The translations under genes were made by a program, and so were the position numbers. This document shows, in pieces, positions 24,996 through 35,074 of a stretch of DNA of 64,000 nucleotides (position 1 is its first letter; each line of letters opens with the position of its first letter). Source of the stretch: Desulfosarcina sp. BuS5. GTDB lineage: Bacteria > Desulfobacterota > Desulfobacteria > Desulfobacterales > BuS5. The DNA lies in contig NZ_CP087952.1 in the NCBI RefSeq assembly GCF_028752835.1, positions 787,041 through 851,040 of the forward strand, given 5' to 3'. The notes beneath the pieces are model-generated. The model was not told where the DNA came from. It saw only the letters and a program-made list of their open reading frames with translations, and did no database searches.

Positions 24996-25196
24996 GATAA
25001 GTTGACCGTGAGCTCCGCTACGCTACGCACACGGTCAACTTATCGCCGGCTGTCGAGTTCCTCGAACGTCCTTGACAGGTTCCGCTCACGCTCCACCTAT
25101 CAAGGGCGTTCGAGCCGACTGCGATTCTCGACACTGAATGAAAAAAAACCGCCTTTTTCATTCAGTGCCTGCGATTCTCGCGGCTCAACAGCCGGC
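24996..25196 (+). repeat. 201-bp multi-hairpin element, copy 6
   Basis: Same as copy 1; followed directly by GTTAGAC. Confidence 0.95.
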
Positions 25197-25219
25197 GTTA
25201 GACAGAGGAGCAAGAAAAC

Positions 25220-26083
25220 TTGATATTGACCAAAGGAGTAAATTTTGCCTTACTAAGCATGCTTTTTGCGGGCATTAACGACGTAATTTTTAAAAAATAT
25301 GCCGTTAAAAACCGATCTAGAGGTATGTATATTCTAGGCGTTGGTTTTACATGGGCAATGCTGCAAATTTTATACTCATCGTTCTCCAAAATTTCATTCA
25401 GCTTTGATATTCTAACAATCCAATATGGGGTGTTGGCAGGCGTCATTTTGGCGGCAGCTAACATTTCATTAATTGAGGGTCTTACTCACATCGACGTGAG
25501 TCTTGGGTCCACCGTATACCGTCTGAACACCATTGGGGTAGTTATTCTATCTTTTGTATTCTTAAGTGAAAGCATTGAACTCTATAAACTAACTGGAATT
25601 ACGTTTGGCGTCATTTCCGTATTGCTTTTGTATAAAAGCAGTAACGGCAAAACAGCCAATCATACAACAAAAATATTCTTTTGGTTGGTAGTATTTGTAT
25701 CGTTACTTCGAGCAGCATACGGTATTGTAACCAAAATTGGTCTCCTTGCGTCAGCAGATAAAAACGCAATCATCTTGTTGGCTGCACTCTGCTGGATTGT
25801 TGGCGGAGCATTCTACGCTAAATATGTAGAAAAACGCTTTATTATAACCAAAAAGAAGGCTCTTTATTCCTTAATATCTGGTGTTCTTGTATTTTGCATT
25901 GTGAATTTTCTAATTCTTGGTCTTAAAGTTGCGCAAGCTAGTGTTGTAGTGCCAATTGCAAATATGAGTTTCATTATTGCTCTGCTCCTTTCTGTTCTAA
26001 TGGGAACTGAAAGGATGGATTTAAAAAAAATAGTCGCTACAGCCTTTGCGGTCGGTTCGATATTATTGCTTTCAAGTGTCTAA
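25220..26083 (+). CDS. EamA/DMT-superfamily transporter
   Basis: 287 aa with a TTG start after GAGGAGCAAGAAAAC; there is no in-frame ATG close by. About ten hydrophobic segments in two repeats of five (for example VLAGVILAAANISLIEGL near 75-95, VVILSFVFLSESIELYKLTG near 112-130, and VVVPIANMSFIIALLLSVLM near 245-265). These fit EamA transporters, inner-membrane exporters of small metabolites or drugs. Substrate unknown. Cassette gene ending at an attC. Confidence 0.85.
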   Translation: MILTKGVNFALLSMLFAGINDVIFKKYAVKNRSRGMYILGVGFTWAMLQILYSSFSKISFSFDILTIQYGVLAGVILAAANISLIEGLTHIDVSLGSTVYRLNTIGVVILSFVFLSESIELYKLTGITFGVISVLLLYKSSNGKTANHTTKIFFWLVVFVSLLRAAYGIVTKIGLLASADKNAIILLAALCWIVGGAFYAKYVEKRFIITKKKALYSLISGVLVFCIVNFLILGLKVAQASVVVPIANMSFIIALLLSVLMGTERMDLKKIVATAFAVGSILLLSSV

Positions 26084-26164
26084 CAATCGCATTAACTTGA
26101 CCGCAAGAAGCGGTTTTGATTGCATATTTTTTTGGTGGGCGGCAAGTTATGCAAAACGTTATGC
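26078..26164 (+). other. attC site (intact)
   Basis: R'' GTCTAAC overlapping the transporter stop; TTGACCGCAAG and inner arms pair imperfectly with GGCGGCAAGTTATGC; R' GTTATGC. Confidence 0.72.
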
Positions 26165-26199
26165 ACATGAAAAATATTACGATTTGAATACAAAGGGAT

Positions 26200-26352
26200 A
26201 TGGAAAAATTAGCTCTCTTAACAGCTCTTCTTTCTTGCGTAATCGCTCTAATTTCTGCCAATTATGCAAGAAAATCCCGTGATATTGCAAACAAAGCAAA
26301 TGATATCTCCATATACCATGACCTAAAGCCTGCACGGTTGGCTGTTTACAAT
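26200..26352 (+). pseudogene. Truncated cassette gene encoding a membrane-anchored protein
   Basis: ATG after AAAGGGAT; reads MEKLALLTALLSCVIALISA, one transmembrane segment, then a short helix (NYARKSRDIANKANDISIYH). Cut at 26352 by the insertion sequence starting at 26353. The rest of the gene is not found downstream. Confidence 0.6.
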
Positions 26353-27419
26353 TGGGGTGTCTAAATCCCCATAATTAGCTTGCTCAGGATTTGGCCCCCC
26401 CTTCAGAATATAAGTTATGTATGTCAATTTGCTCCATTTATAAACAAAGCATTAACATGTTGATAATACCCATTATTTATATTTGAATGTGGTCAAACAA
26501 ATGCTTATTAAGCTGCGGCACGGTTATTATATTCAGCATTATTGGGCGCATAAGGTTGTTTTGTAAACTTATTTACGGGCCCACCTAATTGTTCAAAATT
26601 TGCTGTAATATCAGTTACATCTTTTGATTTTTCATCATTTTTTGGCACCGGTAGAAGAGTTAAACCACAGTCAAACTCAGTTGACAAACTATCTGTAAGG
26701 CTTCCGGGGGTTGGTAAAATTTTTCGGCGCTGCCGAGTTAAAGACAACAACTTATTTTCAACTTCCTGTTGTTCCTTTACTGTAACGCCCATTGCCATCC
26801 GAACGGATTCTCTATTCACAGATCCGCAAAAAGCCGGTAAACGAAGTGCAATTCGGTTTGCATCTTTTACTTCTCCTGTACCATGTGTTTTACCAAGTCC
26901 AAACAGGGATTCAATATTATCAGAACAAATAGGCATTCCAGTATTGCCCATGCCCAATGATTCAGCGACTATTAATTGTTTTTCCATCCAGGTAATAAAA
27001 CCGATACGTACTTGAGAGCTTTGAGGGATATTTTTTAAAAGTTCTTTGCACTCTTTGTAGGTTTTCATATTCAAGCCTTGAGCTTTAAGAATTTCCTGGC
27101 TTTTTAAAAGAGGAGATGCATCACGAAGAAATCGCTTGATAAACTGTTTATATTCAGGAAGTTTACCAAGATAATTCCTAAGTTTTGAAACTACAGAGTC
27201 CTTTGAAACTCGCCCCCGTGGTGAGTGCTTAAGAACCATTTCAGCCCATTTCACCATTCGATGAATATTCATGAATCGAGCTTTTGTCGAAACCTTTGGG
27301 GGTGCAAAAAATGCAAGTACTGTTTGCTTAAATTTTTTTGAGGCTTGTCCGCAAGCAGAGATAAAACAGTCATACGAAGGATGTTTTGTATATTCTTTTT
27401 TTAATAGATTGGCAACAAC
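26353..27419 (-). mobile_element. Truncated copy of the 2.3-kb unclassified DDE insertion sequence
   Basis: Identical in sequence to 55406-56472 of the complete copy, with the same TGGGGTGTC end. The upstream half is missing; an IS3 takes over at 27420. An IS3-adjacent deletion probably removed the rest together with part of two cassettes. Confidence 0.85.
26508..27419 (-). pseudogene. C-terminal two thirds of the unclassified DDE transposase
   Basis: Matches the complete 485-aa protein at 55561-57018 from VVANLLKKEYTKHPS to the end. The N-terminal part, including two of the acidic catalytic positions, is gone. A frame reading in from the IS3 end gives a false start. Confidence 0.85.
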
Positions 27420-27509
27420 TAAGGTACTCCCCATTGTCAAGACAAAAAACAAGGTTTTTTAAGGTGCGCTTTTGAGCTATAAATAATCCTGAAAATTAAA
27501 AAAATAATA

Positions 27510-27740
27510 GTAAATAAAAAAAATATGTTTCTGTTTATCATAAAAATGTTCATAAACAACTTAACTAATTGATTTAATAAATAATAATACCATTCTAAAA
27601 TGTTCATAACTTATTGATAAAATGTTTATAACTTTTTTGTATCTCATTAACATACTGTTAAAATTCAATATTAATATGTTTATAACTTATGCCGCACGTT
27701 GAATAGGGCATTCACCAAAATATATTATTTTTACAACCTC
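27510..27740. repeat. Relic IS3 3' end and AT-rich tail inside the element
   Basis: Read on the minus strand, codons for an AEIYFGECPIQRAA-like C-terminus end at ~27690. This matches the end of OrfB of the other IS3 (AEIYFGELAIQRAA at 16475). An AT-rich tail with TTATGAACATTT-like repeats follows. It shows that the passenger segment was inserted near the 3' end of an ancestral orfB. Confidence 0.6.
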
Positions 27741-27797
27741 ACATTGATCACCATTGCTGATAAATCTTGCCTGTTACTTCCTTTAATTTGTCCGATC

Positions 27798-27995
27798 TTA
27801 ACTATCAATTTCGTAATCATCCGGCAAATTCAAAAAATCTTTTTTCGCCAATTGACTCTCAATTAAATAACCAATTTGACCATTCCTCTTGAGCTGTGAA
27901 ATCATCCACTGTGGTAATCTAATTGTCACAAGCTCTCGTTTCAAATGGTCTGGTTTCTTTTTTCGACCAGCCCCTGCACGTTTTCCTCCTCTCAT
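27798..27995 (-). CDS. Small basic passenger protein in the IS3 element
   Basis: 65 aa from the ATG after GGAGGTAAAAAA. Begins RGGKRAGAGRKKKPDHLKRE, then LVTIRLPQWMISQLKRNGQI, which suggests a ribbon-helix-helix-like DNA-binding protein. Same strand as the transposase genes. Possibly a regulator of transposition or a lone antitoxin. Present identically at 36878-37075. Confidence 0.65.
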   Translation of the reverse strand: MRGGKRAGAGRKKKPDHLKRELVTIRLPQWMISQLKRNGQIGYLIESQLAKKDFLNLPDDYEIDS

Positions 27996-28229
27996 TTTTT
28001 TACCTCCAAAACATATAGTATGTTGAATTAAGTGCAACGCTATTCAAAAAATCATCCTAAAAATACGCTATATATTTGATTAGCGTTATGCAATATTCAA
28101 ACAAACTCTACTACCAACTGATTATGTGTTGGATAGTACGCTTTTATCTTGTTTGCAGCAGGAAACATTTTTTATAATATCAATACGACTTAATGGTATT
28201 CTAATTAATTATACAAAGTGGTTCTGAAA

Positions 28230-29024
28230 TTACCCTGGAAAAGTTTTAAAATATATCTCTGCCGGGGTCTGGTAATCCAAAGATTGATGGAGTCGTTCAT
28301 TATTGTAAAAGCCAAAATATTCTCCAATGTTTTGAATAGCCTCCCTGACGGTCTCATAATTGTGAAGATAAACACGTTCATATTTCACGGTACGCCAAAG
28401 GCGCTCTACGAAAATGTTATCCAGAGCACGGCCCCGGCCGTCCATGCTGATCTTCACATCGGCTTTTTTTAAAACGCCGGTAAAGGCATCACTGGTAAAC
28501 TGACTGCCTTGATCCGTGTTAAAAATCTTAGGTTTTGCAATTTTTAAGGCACCCTGTAAGGCTTTTATACAAAAATCCTTATCCAATGTGGTTGAAAATT
28601 CGTAGCTCAGGACATACCGACTAAACCAGTCTATCACTGCTACAAGATAGATAAAACCTGAATTCAAACGGATATAGGTAATATCCGTTGACCACACCTG
28701 GTCAACTTGCTCAATGGAAACGCCTCGCAGCAAGTATGGATAAATTTTATGCTCTTTTGATGCTTTGCTCAAATTTGGTTTTGGATATATAGCTTCAAGT
28801 CCCATAAGCCGCATCAAACGTCTTATTCGTTTAGGATTAACAGTGTGCCCTTGTCGCTTTAATACGGCCGTCATTTTTTCAACACCGTAGAACGGATATC
28901 GGGTATATTCTTCGTCTATCAATCGCATGAGAGCCAGGTTATAGCTCTCATCTTTGCAGGATTGATAGTAATAGGTTGATCTGTTTATTCCCAAAAGATC
29001 ACACTGGCGCATTACCGGTATCAA
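28230..29024 (-). CDS. IS3-family OrfB transposase (passenger-type IS3, copy 1)
   Basis: 264 aa. DDE core: VWSTDITYIRLNSGF, IFNTDQGSQFTSDAF and DNIFVERLWRTVKYERVY. The C-terminus ends AEIYFKTFPG, replacing the normal IYFGE...QRAA ending, whose relic lies ~500 bp downstream. All catalytic residues remain. Confidence 0.93.
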   Translation of the reverse strand: MIPVMRQCDLLGINRSTYYYQSCKDESYNLALMRLIDEEYTRYPFYGVEKMTAVLKRQGHTVNPKRIRRLMRLMGLEAIYPKPNLSKASKEHKIYPYLLRGVSIEQVDQVWSTDITYIRLNSGFIYLVAVIDWFSRYVLSYEFSTTLDKDFCIKALQGALKIAKPKIFNTDQGSQFTSDAFTGVLKKADVKISMDGRGRALDNIFVERLWRTVKYERVYLHNYETVREAIQNIGEYFGFYNNERLHQSLDYQTPAEIYFKTFPG

Positions 29025-29058
29025 AGAATGATTCGGCTCAATGTATTGACGCTTTATA

Positions 29059-29349
29059 TCAATTGAGAAGGTTAGATTTTTTTTTTAGCCAGTCCAATTC
29101 GACCTTTAATTGGCCGATTTGTTGGTAAAGCTCCGCCTGGAATTCTTCAGCGTCTTTTTCTTTTTTTTGACGCTTTTTTGAAAATATATCGGGCAATTCT
29201 TCTAATAGACGCTTTCGCCATTGATTTATTTGATTTGAATGAACTCCATATTCACTAGATAGTTGAGAAATCGTCTTTTCCTTTTTAACCGTTTCAAGCG
29301 CTACTTTAGCTTTGAATGATGCACTGTAATTTTTTCGAATTTTACCCAT
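29059..29349 (-). CDS. IS3-family OrfA (passenger-type IS3, copy 1)
   Basis: 96 aa; HTH (KIRKNYSASFKAKVALETVK, ISQLSSEYGVHSNQINQWRK) and leucine-zipper end (GQLKVELDWLKKKSN). The gap to OrfB, with an A-rich run, would allow frameshifting. Confidence 0.92.
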   Translation of the reverse strand: MGKIRKNYSASFKAKVALETVKKEKTISQLSSEYGVHSNQINQWRKRLLEELPDIFSKKRQKKEKDAEEFQAELYQQIGQLKVELDWLKKKSNLLN

Positions 29350-29428
29350 TAATGAGCCTCCTTTTTGTTGATCAGGATATACTCATTTTACACCTTAAAC
29401 AACTGTCCAGTTTTTGGGGAGTATTATA

Positions 29429-29662
29429 CTCCTCAATAAGAATGAATCTTGGAAAAAAGAATTAAGTAAAAAAGAACAAACCATTTTATCATCCTCAGGT
29501 GTAAGGATTGTAAAATATAAAACATACTTTCCATCATATTTTCGTTATATAATTAACGATATTACAATGCTTCCATTTTTCATTTTACAACTTCTAAACA
29601 GACAAAATTCATCCAGTATGGTTATCTACTGTGAGTTATCGTTACAAGCACATGAAACCTAA
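29429..29662 (+). pseudogene. 3' remnant of a cassette gene next to the IS3
   Basis: Open frame entering from the IS border: LNKNESWKKELSKKEQTILS ... YFRYIINDITMLPFFILQLL ... ending at the attC R''. One hydrophobic segment. The 5' end is lost with the IS3-adjacent deletion. Family not recognised. Confidence 0.55.
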
Positions 29663-29744
29663 CAAGGCAAATGCACTCGGACGGCAAAAAGCGCCGCTCG
29701 TTCCTCGCTCTGTTTTTTGCCGCCGGTGATTTGCGACGTTGGAA
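29657..29744 (+). other. attC site (intact)
   Basis: R'' ACCTAAC, GCACTCGGACGGCAAAAA pairing with TTTTTTGCCGCCGGTGATT, GCGAC, R' GTTGGAA. This is the undisturbed reference for the site at 24903. Confidence 0.9.
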
Positions 29745-29773
29745 GGCTATAACTGAAATATCGGAGATAATAA

Positions 29774-30889
29774 ATGAAACAATTCCTTATACTCATTGAA
29801 GACGATTTTGAAATAATGGGAAATGGACTAGGTAATGTTGCTGATTTACAATATTTGCCAGCATTAGCTCTAATGAACATTGCTGATAAATATAATGCAA
29901 AAATAACATTCATGGTTGATGTCGCTCAACAATTAGCCTTCAAGGCAAATTCGGAAATTCCAGAAATTCGAGTCCAGAGTACCCTATGGGATGAAACAGT
30001 TCTTCTATTGAAGGAAAGAGGCCATGATGTACAACTCCATCTTCATCCGCAATGGATCAATGCAACCTATGAAAGTGGATATTTCTGTTTAAACGACAAT
30101 TGGAATATCGGGCGTTATGATCCAGCCATACAGCACAAGTTAATCGTAGACTCAGTAGAGTATTTAACCTCATTATTATGCAAAGAGTTTCCCGAATACA
30201 AAGTTTGTGCGTTTAAGGCTGGGGCATGGGGTCTTCAGCCTTCAGCAAACCTACAAGCTGAATTTGAAAAAATTGGTATTCACATTATCCTGGGTGTAAG
30301 GGATGGATTGAAGGTGTTGACTCAAGGCATTGACTATACAGACTTAGAAGAGAAGCAACTCCCTTATTATCCAGACGCAGATGACATTACCAGAGTAGCT
30401 GAAAATGTAAGGAATTTGGTAGTAATCCCTTTACAACCTTATGCTCCCGATTTGATAACTTTCTCAAAGTACATTTTAAATCAGGTGGTTACTAAATTTC
30501 GTTACAAAAACAATTTGTCTTATTACTATACTCACCCTATACCTCGCAATATTAAGACTCTCAATCCCTTAAAAGATAAAAAGCTATTTACTATAGGAAC
30601 ACGCCCCTATTGTACTCACCTAAAGATTGGGAACCAGCCCTATTCATACTTAAAATCATCATTTGATGCCGTTATCAATAAACTCGAACAATATGATATT
30701 GAGAGAATACCAATTGTTATAGAAAGTCACACAAAGCAGTATCACAACCATTATAGAGATGTAGAGAAATTCATTGCTTACATAGCAGAAAAGTATGAAC
30801 CAAAGGCAGAATTTGGTTGTTTTTCCAGTTTCAGTCAAGAACTTCTAAAAAACCCGCATTTTGCGAGGTCCAAAAATGGTAATTGCTAA
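29774..30889 (+). CDS. Polysaccharide-deacetylase-like (NodB-fold) protein
   Basis: 371 aa, start after CGGAGATAATAA. Early acidic motif LIEDDFEIMGNG, KITFMVDVAQQLA, and the metal-site-like HDVQLHLHPQWINATYESG (H-x-H-x-x-W) resemble the carbohydrate-esterase-4/NodB fold. CAFKAGAWGLQPSANL and a late VIESHTKQYHNHY add further conserved positions. No signal peptide. Probably deacylates a sugar or sugar-linked substrate. It overlaps the formyltransferase-like gene, so the two likely act on the same product. Confidence 0.72.
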   Translation: MKQFLILIEDDFEIMGNGLGNVADLQYLPALALMNIADKYNAKITFMVDVAQQLAFKANSEIPEIRVQSTLWDETVLLLKERGHDVQLHLHPQWINATYESGYFCLNDNWNIGRYDPAIQHKLIVDSVEYLTSLLCKEFPEYKVCAFKAGAWGLQPSANLQAEFEKIGIHIILGVRDGLKVLTQGIDYTDLEEKQLPYYPDADDITRVAENVRNLVVIPLQPYAPDLITFSKYILNQVVTKFRYKNNLSYYYTHPIPRNIKTLNPLKDKKLFTIGTRPYCTHLKIGNQPYSYLKSSFDAVINKLEQYDIERIPIVIESHTKQYHNHYRDVEKFIAYIAEKYEPKAEFGCFSSFSQELLKNPHFARSKNGNC

Positions 30890-32234
30890 AAATCAACTTT
30901 TAGGTTTTGAAGCAGAGACAGAGGAGTTGAATTGGATGCTTGCTGATGTCACTAGTGAGGTGTGTAATAAGTATATCCCTAAATTTTCAGATATTCTTGA
31001 CAAGAAACAAATACATTGGGATGAGATTAAATACTTATTCAAAAAAGATTTCAGGAAGTTTGATAAATTGCTTTTCAACCTTCACTTCAAAAGGAACAAA
31101 AATTTTTCAGAGTTGCAGCGAGAGAGGATTTTGATTTTTTTATCAATTGGATATTTAAACTCAAAGGATGTTCGTTACTTTAATGAGTTCCTTCATTTCT
31201 ATAAAAAAACAGACAATAACAAAAAGTATTGGTTGTTGATGGTAAAAACTTTCTTTGATAATCTTACAGAAAGTAATCACCATCCATTTCCGCTTTGCGA
31301 TAATCAAGAAATTGAAAGCTTCATGCATAAGATTAAGAATAATATAGAGTTGTCTAGAAATAAAAAGGTTGATACATCGCTACGAGTGGGATTATTGGGG
31401 AGCCCAACATTTTTTAAGAAAATTCGAGATCATTTAATATCCAACGGATTTGATGTCCGATGCTACTTTATTCCATACCATACAAACAGAAAAATAAATT
31501 TCCTATTGAAGAACAGGTTTTTATTCCGGCTTCTTTGTTTGTCTAAAAGAATAAATTTCAGATTCTTACAGCTTGATTTTAGCTACAAGGATCCCCGAAT
31601 AGGTGAGCAATTAAAAAAAGATAAACTAGATATAGGGTTTCACAAACTAGGTTTTATTATAAAAAAGAACATAATAGAACAGTTTAAGATCGGAATTATA
31701 AATGACCACTGGGCAATCCTTCCATACATTCGCGGCCGTTCAACGATTGAATACTCATTACTCTTTGGTATCCCAGTTGTTGCCACGGCGCATATTGTAG
31801 AAGAAGGTGTAGACAGTGGCGATATTGTAAGTTTTTACAGGTATGATAATGTCAAAAATAAATATTCAAAAATAAGCCAAATTCGCAATCATATTCGGCG
31901 TGAAATGGAATTCCGAGCAATTGATGCAATTGAGATTCTATCTAGGAATAAAGGACCAATAGCTCAAAACAGACCGGAGAAAGGGTTGATGTTTTATTCA
32001 ATGCATCCTCTTTTGAAAAAATTTATAGAAAATAACGTGTTGAAAAAAAATTGTTTAATCAAATACCGCCTTCCAACAATCGGCTGCAAGGGACGGCAAA
32101 CAGCGCTACGGTTTTTCCAGGCCAGTGCCCCGCATGAAGTCTGGCGTTTTTTTCAGGTTGGTTGCTTCGCTTGTTTGCCGCCCCTGAGCCGTGTCGTTAG
32201 TTGCCTTGAGCATATCGGAGATGTAAATGAATGA
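30876..32234 (+). CDS. Formyltransferase-like protein
   Basis: 452 aa from the ATG after GCGAGGTCCAAAA. Residues ~160-320 carry a formyltransferase-type domain: LRVGLLGSPTFFKKI at the start, GIINDHWAILPYIRGRSTIE (the N-x-H-x-x-x-LP-x-x-RG motif) and ATAHIVEEGVDSGDIVSFY (the H...D-G-D site). The first ~150 residues are helical and unassigned. Such enzymes N-formylate amino sugars or tRNA; with the deacetylase-like partner a sugar substrate is inferred. The frame continues through the attC, so the last ~60 residues are attC-encoded. Confidence 0.72.
   Translation: MVIAKNQLLGFEAETEELNWMLADVTSEVCNKYIPKFSDILDKKQIHWDEIKYLFKKDFRKFDKLLFNLHFKRNKNFSELQRERILIFLSIGYLNSKDVRYFNEFLHFYKKTDNNKKYWLLMVKTFFDNLTESNHHPFPLCDNQEIESFMHKIKNNIELSRNKKVDTSLRVGLLGSPTFFKKIRDHLISNGFDVRCYFIPYHTNRKINFLLKNRFLFRLLCLSKRINFRFLQLDFSYKDPRIGEQLKKDKLDIGFHKLGFIIKKNIIEQFKIGIINDHWAILPYIRGRSTIEYSLLFGIPVVATAHIVEEGVDSGDIVSFYRYDNVKNKYSKISQIRNHIRREMEFRAIDAIEILSRNKGPIAQNRPEKGLMFYSMHPLLKKFIENNVLKKNCLIKYRLPTIGCKGRQTALRFFQASAPHEVWRFFQVGCFACLPPLSRVVSCLEHIGDVNE
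32071..32202 (+). other. attC site read through by the formyltransferase-like gene
   Basis: R'' TTCCAAC, GGGACGGCAAACAGCG pairing with CGCTTGTTTGCCGCCCC, R' GTTAGTT. Confidence 0.8.
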
Positions 32235-32458
32235 GATAGATGTTTTTAACAAGCTAGTATCAAATCTTACAGAGCGTAAAAGTGTTGCTGCTTTAAGCAA
32301 TTATTCCAGGTAGGAGCATCGGTTACCCGACGCCCCCCCTACAGACCCGTACGTGAAGATTTCCCTCATACGGTTCCTCGGTTCAAATCCTTTTTACCGG
32401 ATTATCAACCAAACAGGCGACACCCCGTTTGGCGTATAACTTTGCAGCCCTTACGGCA

Positions 32459-33487
32459 TCAAATATTATGGACTATTCTGGGTAATGGCAGTGGGTATGT
32501 TGTGCGCAAGTCCTCGAACATTACTTCGCCCTTGTGACTTCTTCGGCTTAACCATCGACGCCATGCTTTCTCAGTATATTCAAACACAACTTCCAGCACT
32601 TTGTAGTTACTTATTACTCCAAAGTACTGGTAAAAACCTCGCAGTTTACTGCAAAGAATCTCATACTGCTCGGCCATTGGCTTATGACGGTTATCCTTGC
32701 ACCATATCCATATTCTCTTCATAAAACGGCTTGAACGCTTTCTTGCCGTCTTTTTCTTTATTACCATGTACCCTTTTAATGATTTTGACCAGTAAAATGT
32801 AAACCCTAAAAAATCAAACGTCCCGTTTCCCTTTCCGCTAATGCGTTTGGAAAATCGAATCAGTTTTGTCTTTTCCGGGTGAAGTGACAGCTCGAACTGT
32901 TCGAACCGCCTGGGTAATACATCCATGACACGCAATGCGTCTTTTTCATACTCGAACCCGAGGATGAAATCATCCGCCCAGCGTATGATGGAGCATCTCC
33001 CTTTCATCCGGGGGATCACTTCTTTCACGTACCAGTCATCTAAAACATAATGAAGAAAGATATTACTGAGCACAGGGGAAATTACTCCTCCCTGTGGAGT
33101 GCCCGTTTCAGAGTACGTCAGGTTGCCTTCCTCCATTACGCCTGCATTCAACCACTTCCCTATCAGGCGAATCATTCCGCCGTCACTTACTCTCCGACGT
33201 ATCATGTCTTTAAGTAACTCGTGATTAATATTGTCAAATAGTCCTGTAATATCTGCGCTTACTATCCAGCTGATATTCTGCTTCAAGCATTGCTCACGTA
33301 AATCTTTGATTGCCATGTGTTGGCTCCGACCTTTTCTGAATGCATGGGAAAAATTGTAAAAATTCCTGTCAAATATGACATTCAATATGGCTGCTGCTGC
33401 TTTCTGGACAATTTTATCCTCAAGTACAGGTATGCCAATTGGACGCTTTTTCCCTCCTTCCTTGTCTATCCAGATACGCTTTACAGG
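32459..33487 (-). pseudogene. Group II intron RT, C-terminal part (copy B)
   Basis: Identical to residues from PVKRIWIDKEGGK to the C-terminus of copy A, including RWADDF. The upstream frame runs into the IS66 end, giving a false N-terminus. Inactive because the N-terminal part is 6.8 kb away. Confidence 0.92.
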
Positions 33488-33613
33488 GTGTCCTTTCGGC
33501 AAGCGTGCATAGCGCAAAAAAAAATTTGGCGTAGGTAAGCAGTCAGCGGTTAGGTGCCTGTTTTTTGCAGGCACCCGGCTGATCAATCAGGATGGAAATA
33601 TTAAAAAGTGATT

Positions 33614-34981
33614 TTATGCTTCAGGATTGTCCGGTTCAATCAGTGCGGATTTATAATTCCACGGCATCCATTTATCTGGGGATTCTGACAACTCAGAGGC
33701 ATGTTCCAGCAGTGCTGTCAGGTAATCAAAAGGATTGGTACCGGATAAATTACAGGTATGAATCAGACTCATGAACAGATCACCTACCATGGCACCATGC
33801 TCAGTTTTATAAAACAGAGCATTCTTGCGATGCAGAACGACCTTTTTCAAAGCCTGTTCGCAAATATTGTTGTCCAAAGGTACACCTGGTTCCCTGAGAA
33901 AAAGGGTCAACGCCTCCCAATGTTTGAGCATGTAGCCAATAGCCTGGCCCAGCCCGCTGTTGGGCTCCACCAAATGTTGGTCTATTTGTTTGTGAAACCA
34001 GGTGTTGAGCTTTTTCATCAGCGGACCGCTGTTGTCCTGATGAAACCGTAGCCGTTCTTCAGCTTCCATGTTCTGTTCTTTGGTAATCTTATCATTTTTA
34101 TATACCTCTGCGAGGATTTCGAGTACATAACTGCACTCTTCCGGGAAGCTTTGCAGTACGTCAACAAACTGTCTTCGTCCATGTGTAAGACAATTTGCCA
34201 GCAGAGTTTCGAATTCTTTGGGAACATTTCTGGACAGAGCATCACACATCTGAATGGGTGGGCTCAGACCAATACGACGCTTAAGTAAATCCATCAAGTT
34301 TTCTCCGGCATGCTGACGGCCGGTAAAAAACAGTGCAATTTTATGATCATCGGTTTTTGACAGTATACCCGTGGTAAATATACCTTTACGTTCCGGGTTA
34401 TTTTCTTTGTTTTCCTTCATCAGGGACAAAACCTTCATAGTGGTGTCATCATTATGAATGATATCGCCCTGAGCGCCCTGACGGATAAATTCCTGATAAA
34501 TCGGAGTAAGTTCCATTGCCATTTGATCGACAATCTCGAACTGTGTCGATGCAGGCAATGGTATGCCAAGACTTTGCTGAAGATCTTTAAGTCTGTTAAA
34601 TGGCATACCGGTACCATATTTCAAAAGAGCAATCATGGCCTTGGCTTTTGCATCATATTTGTCTTCACCCACATTTTCAGGTGTCGATGCGGTGAAAATT
34701 GCTCCACAGAGATTACAGCGTAAACGCTGCATTTCATAGACAGTTCCACTTAATGGAGCGTTTCCGGTGATGCGTATGATTCGCTGCGGCTCCTTTAATT
34801 CATATACCTTGCCCTTTAAACATTCAGGGCAGTTGTCTCCAGGTTTAAGAGTATCATGGAAGACTCTGACTTTTTTTGCCCCGGTATAATTTTTAGCAGG
34901 TTTGCGGCCATGACCTTTTTTAGCTTTAACAGAATTCTTCTTTTTTGGGTGAGCCTTTGTTTTTCCAGTTTTTTCGGTAGT
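33614..34981 (-). pseudogene. tnpC: IS66 TnpC, C-terminal part (copy 1)
   Basis: Matches intact TnpC from ~residue 65 to the end. The first ~64 codons were deleted with the IS3 insertion. See 43564 for the intact protein. Confidence 0.92.
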
Positions 34982-35074
34982 TAAGGTACTCCCCATTGTC
35001 AAGACAAAAAACAAGGTTTTTTAAGGTGCGCTTTTGAGCTATAAATAATCCTGAAAATTAAAAAAATAATAGTA

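Larger units (their letters stand above)
27420..29428 (-). mobile_element. IS3-family element with a passenger gene, copy 1
   Basis: 2009 bp; ends TAAGGTACTCCCCA (left) and, inverted, TATAATACTCCCCA (right). It encodes orfA and orfB on the minus strand plus a 65-aa basic protein downstream. The flanks are unrelated, so a deletion followed insertion. A second copy at 34982-38508 is essentially identical. Confidence 0.88.

Noticed and set aside
2436-26164. CRISPR array suggested by many near-identical repeats
   Set aside because: Repeats are 201 bp, kilobases apart and separated by genes; no short regularly spaced repeats or cas genes are seen.
32459-33586. A 375-residue RT with a new N-terminus
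   Set aside because: The first ~33 residues are read from the IS66 end; it is the broken C-terminal part of the intron RT.
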